A stretch of DNA of 7,507 nucleotides from CAYMLQ01 sp964390795 (lineage in GTDB: Bacteria; Verrucomicrobiota; Kiritimatiellia; RFP12; UBA1067), in assembly GCA_964390795.1 (NCBI GenBank), contig CAYMLQ010000303.1:1-7507 (forward strand), in the 5' to 3' direction. The notes under the pieces are model-generated. The model did not search any database, was not told the origin of the DNA, and was given only the letters and a program-made list of their open reading frames with translations. The position numbers and the translations under genes are program-made. Each line of letters opens with the position of its first letter. The stretch's first letter is position 1. This document shows positions 5,961 through 7,507 of the stretch, one piece after another.

Positions 5961-7507
5961 ATGCGCGTGATCGGGTTGGGCGTGCTGTGGGCGGGGGCGG
6001 CGCTTTCGGGGGAGGCGGTGTCGTGGAAGAACGTCGGGCCGGGCGGCGGCGGCTGGATTCAGTCCATGCTGGCGAGCCGGCACGGCAACGACACCTTCTA
6101 CGTGGGATGCGACGTGGGCGGCTTTTATCGGTCGGACAACGGCGGCAGATCCTACACGATCCACAATACGGGGTTCGAAGACTACTTCATCGAGTCTCTG
6201 GCCGAGCACCCGACGAACCCCCAAACGCTCTACGCGGGTTGCAAGGGCGGAGTGTACAAGAGCGCGGACGGCGGGCTGACCTGGCGCTGGCTGCGCGAGG
6301 GCTTCCCGTCTCTTCAGGAGTATGCCTACTCCGCCATGGTCAGCAAGGTCGTGCTTGATCCGCACAATCCTGACATCGTTTACGCCGCCCTTGGCCAGCC
6401 GCGCGAAAGGCGCGGCGGCCAGGGCGCGATCTACAGGTCCGAAAACGGCGGCGCGTCGTGGCGGCAGATCGTGCAAAAGGGGCAACTCGCAGCCGATCTG
6501 CTCATCTCCGACCTCGCGCTCCATCCGCTGGACTCGCTCCGCATGCTGATCGCCACGCCCAAGGGGATTTATGCGAGCGCGGACCGCGGCGCGACATGGA
6601 CGCCGTCAAGCGATGGCCTGCCGCCGCACCGGCGCACCCTGCGGCTCGCGCAGTCGCCGTCCGATCCGCGCATCGTCTATGTGTCGCTCAGGGGCGAGGC
6701 GGGCGAGACGCCGTGGCAGGCGGGCGTGTACCGCTCCGAGGACGGTGGACGCACGTGGCAGCCGCGCGTCAACGGCCTGCAACAAGCGGTCGGAAAAGCG
6801 GGGACGAGCGATATGCTGTGCGCGTGGGTGAGCGAACTTGCGGTGCATCCACAGAAACCCGACACCGTCTACGCGGGCGGGGCGACGTGGTGGGACGCGA
6901 CGGTCTACAAGACGACGGACGGCGGGTTGAACTGGACGCGTGCGTTCGCGTTCGGCGAGAAGGGAAACGCCAGGCACGCCTGGCTCGACATGTGGGGGCC
7001 GAGCGTCACCTGCCTGACGCTCTCGCTCAAGAGTCCGGATACGGTCTATTTCGGCACGTCGGGCGTCATCTACAAGACTGCGGACGGAGGGGTCACGTGG
7101 CAGCAGCGCTACACGCAGGATCGTTCCGATGGGAAGATCAGCGGCAGCGGGCTGGAGGTGACCTGCCTGCATACGGTCGCGCCGCATCCGCGCGTGAAGG
7201 GACGCGTGTTTTTCGGCTTCTACGATATCGGGCTGCTGGTGTCCGACGATGGCGGTGCTTCGTTCCGGCGCTGCATGAAGGGGGTTCCGAAAGACTACGA
7301 CAACTCCTGCTTCACCGTGACGGTTGCGGAGGACGACGATGCGCATATCTGGGCGGGTTTCGGCGAGTGGGGCGCCAACCGGGGCTTGGTGGCAGAAAGC
7401 CGCGACGGTGGCGCCACGTGGGCGCCTTTGAACAAAGCCGGGAGCGGGATGCCCGACGCGCGTCCGCGCTGTCTGCTCAGCCACATTCCCCTGAAGGATA
7501 ATCCGGC
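5961..7507 (+). CDS. Secreted multi-Asp-box beta-propeller protein, GH74/sialidase/VPS10-like (3' end outside window)
   Basis: The frame is open to the window edge and 515 residues are visible. Residues 1-19 form a signal peptide (MRVIGLGVLWAGAALSGEA, likely cut before VSW), so the protein is exported. Nine Asp-box (BNR) motifs of the S-x-D-x-G-x-T-W type begin at about residues 58, 101, 160, 206, 259, 318, 373, 428 and 480, for example SADGGLTW, SEDGGRTW and TADGGVTW. Each is usually preceded by a P-x-x-x-Y-A/V-G style strand such as NPQTLYAG. The opening WKNVGPGGGGWIQ and YVGCDVGGFYRS resemble GH74-type xyloglucanase propellers, but Asp boxes also occur in sialidases, sortilin-like and photosystem-assembly propellers, so enzyme activity is not proven. 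In-frame ATGs at 5877 and 5892 (the latter after AAGGTGA) would add 28 or 23 polar residues before the signal peptide; I prefer 5961 because the added stretch covers the 7-bp-periodic repeat. The ribosome site at 5961 is weak. Confidence 0.85.
   Translation, partial: MRVIGLGVLWAGAALSGEAVSWKNVGPGGGGWIQSMLASRHGNDTFYVGCDVGGFYRSDNGGRSYTIHNTGFEDYFIESLAEHPTNPQTLYAGCKGGVYKSADGGLTWRWLREGFPSLQEYAYSAMVSKVVLDPHNPDIVYAALGQPRERRGGQGAIYRSENGGASWRQIVQKGQLAADLLISDLALHPLDSLRMLIATPKGIYASADRGATWTPSSDGLPPHRRTLRLAQSPSDPRIVYVSLRGEAGETPWQAGVYRSEDGGRTWQPRVNGLQQAVGKAGTSDMLCAWVSELAVHPQKPDTVYAGGATWWDATVYKTTDGGLNWTRAFAFGEKGNARHAWLDMWGPSVTCLTLSLKSPDTVYFGTSGVIYKTADGGVTWQQRYTQDRSDGKISGSGLEVTCLHTVAPHPRVKGRVFFGFYDIGLLVSDDGGASFRRCMKGVPKDYDNSCFTVTVAEDDDAHIWAGFGEWGANRGLVAESRDGGATWAPLNKAGSGMPDARPRCLLSHIPLKDNP

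Noticed and set aside
6458..7501. A 347-codon + strand frame and a 292-codon - strand frame (6606-7484) inside the propeller gene
   Set aside because: Both lie over the frame with nine Asp boxes and a signal peptide; their translations are Arg-rich and low in recognisable structure.
1..7507. CRISPR, tRNA, insertion sequence, toxin-antitoxin or phage-defence module
   Set aside because: I looked for spaced repeats, cloverleaf ends, terminal inverted repeats around a transposase and the usual domain signatures and saw none.

Overview
The window looks like a moderately GC-rich chromosome fragment from an anaerobic bacterium. My best guess is an uncultured member of the PVC group (Kiritimatiellota or Lentisphaerota type). 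That guess rests on three things: an oxygen-sensitive type of CoA-dehydratase activase cluster, a secreted Asp-box propeller protein typical of polymer degraders, and a short degenerate TCGAAC/TCGAAT repeat of a kind I associate with intergenic DNA in that group. The lineage is inference, not proof. I see no tRNA, rRNA, CRISPR array, transposase or phage gene.

Layout: (1) 1-630, + strand: the C-terminal half of phosphoglycerate kinase, cut by the window edge, followed by a strong stem-loop terminator at 661-700. (2) 791-2585, + strand: three small lipoprotein-like genes in a row. The first two overlap by 4 bases and are diverged copies of one another. The second and third end in SHOCT-like tails. 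A sampled line of this block is clearly lower in GC than a sampled line of pgk. (3) 2586-2699: a short gap between convergent genes holding one GC-rich hairpin. (4) 5671-2700, - strand: a tight three-gene operon, transcribed right to left. It encodes two HgdB/DUF2229-like proteins and an ATP-dependent [4Fe-4S] activase of the HgdC/BcrAD-BadFG family. No substrate dehydratase is present. (5) 5672-5960: the divergent intergenic region. It holds a possible 11-codon leader ORF whose stop overlaps the first operon start, an AT-rich promoter-like stretch, and a 7-bp-periodic repeat. (6) 5961 to the window end, + strand: a secreted multi-Asp-box beta-propeller protein, cut by the window edge.

How they work together: the - strand operon is the most system-like part. 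By family knowledge the activase hydrolyses ATP to push a low-potential electron into a partner iron-sulfur protein, and the two co-transcribed HgdB-like proteins are the obvious partners. What that complex reduces cannot be told from this window. The lipoproteins, pgk and the propeller protein show no evident functional link to it.
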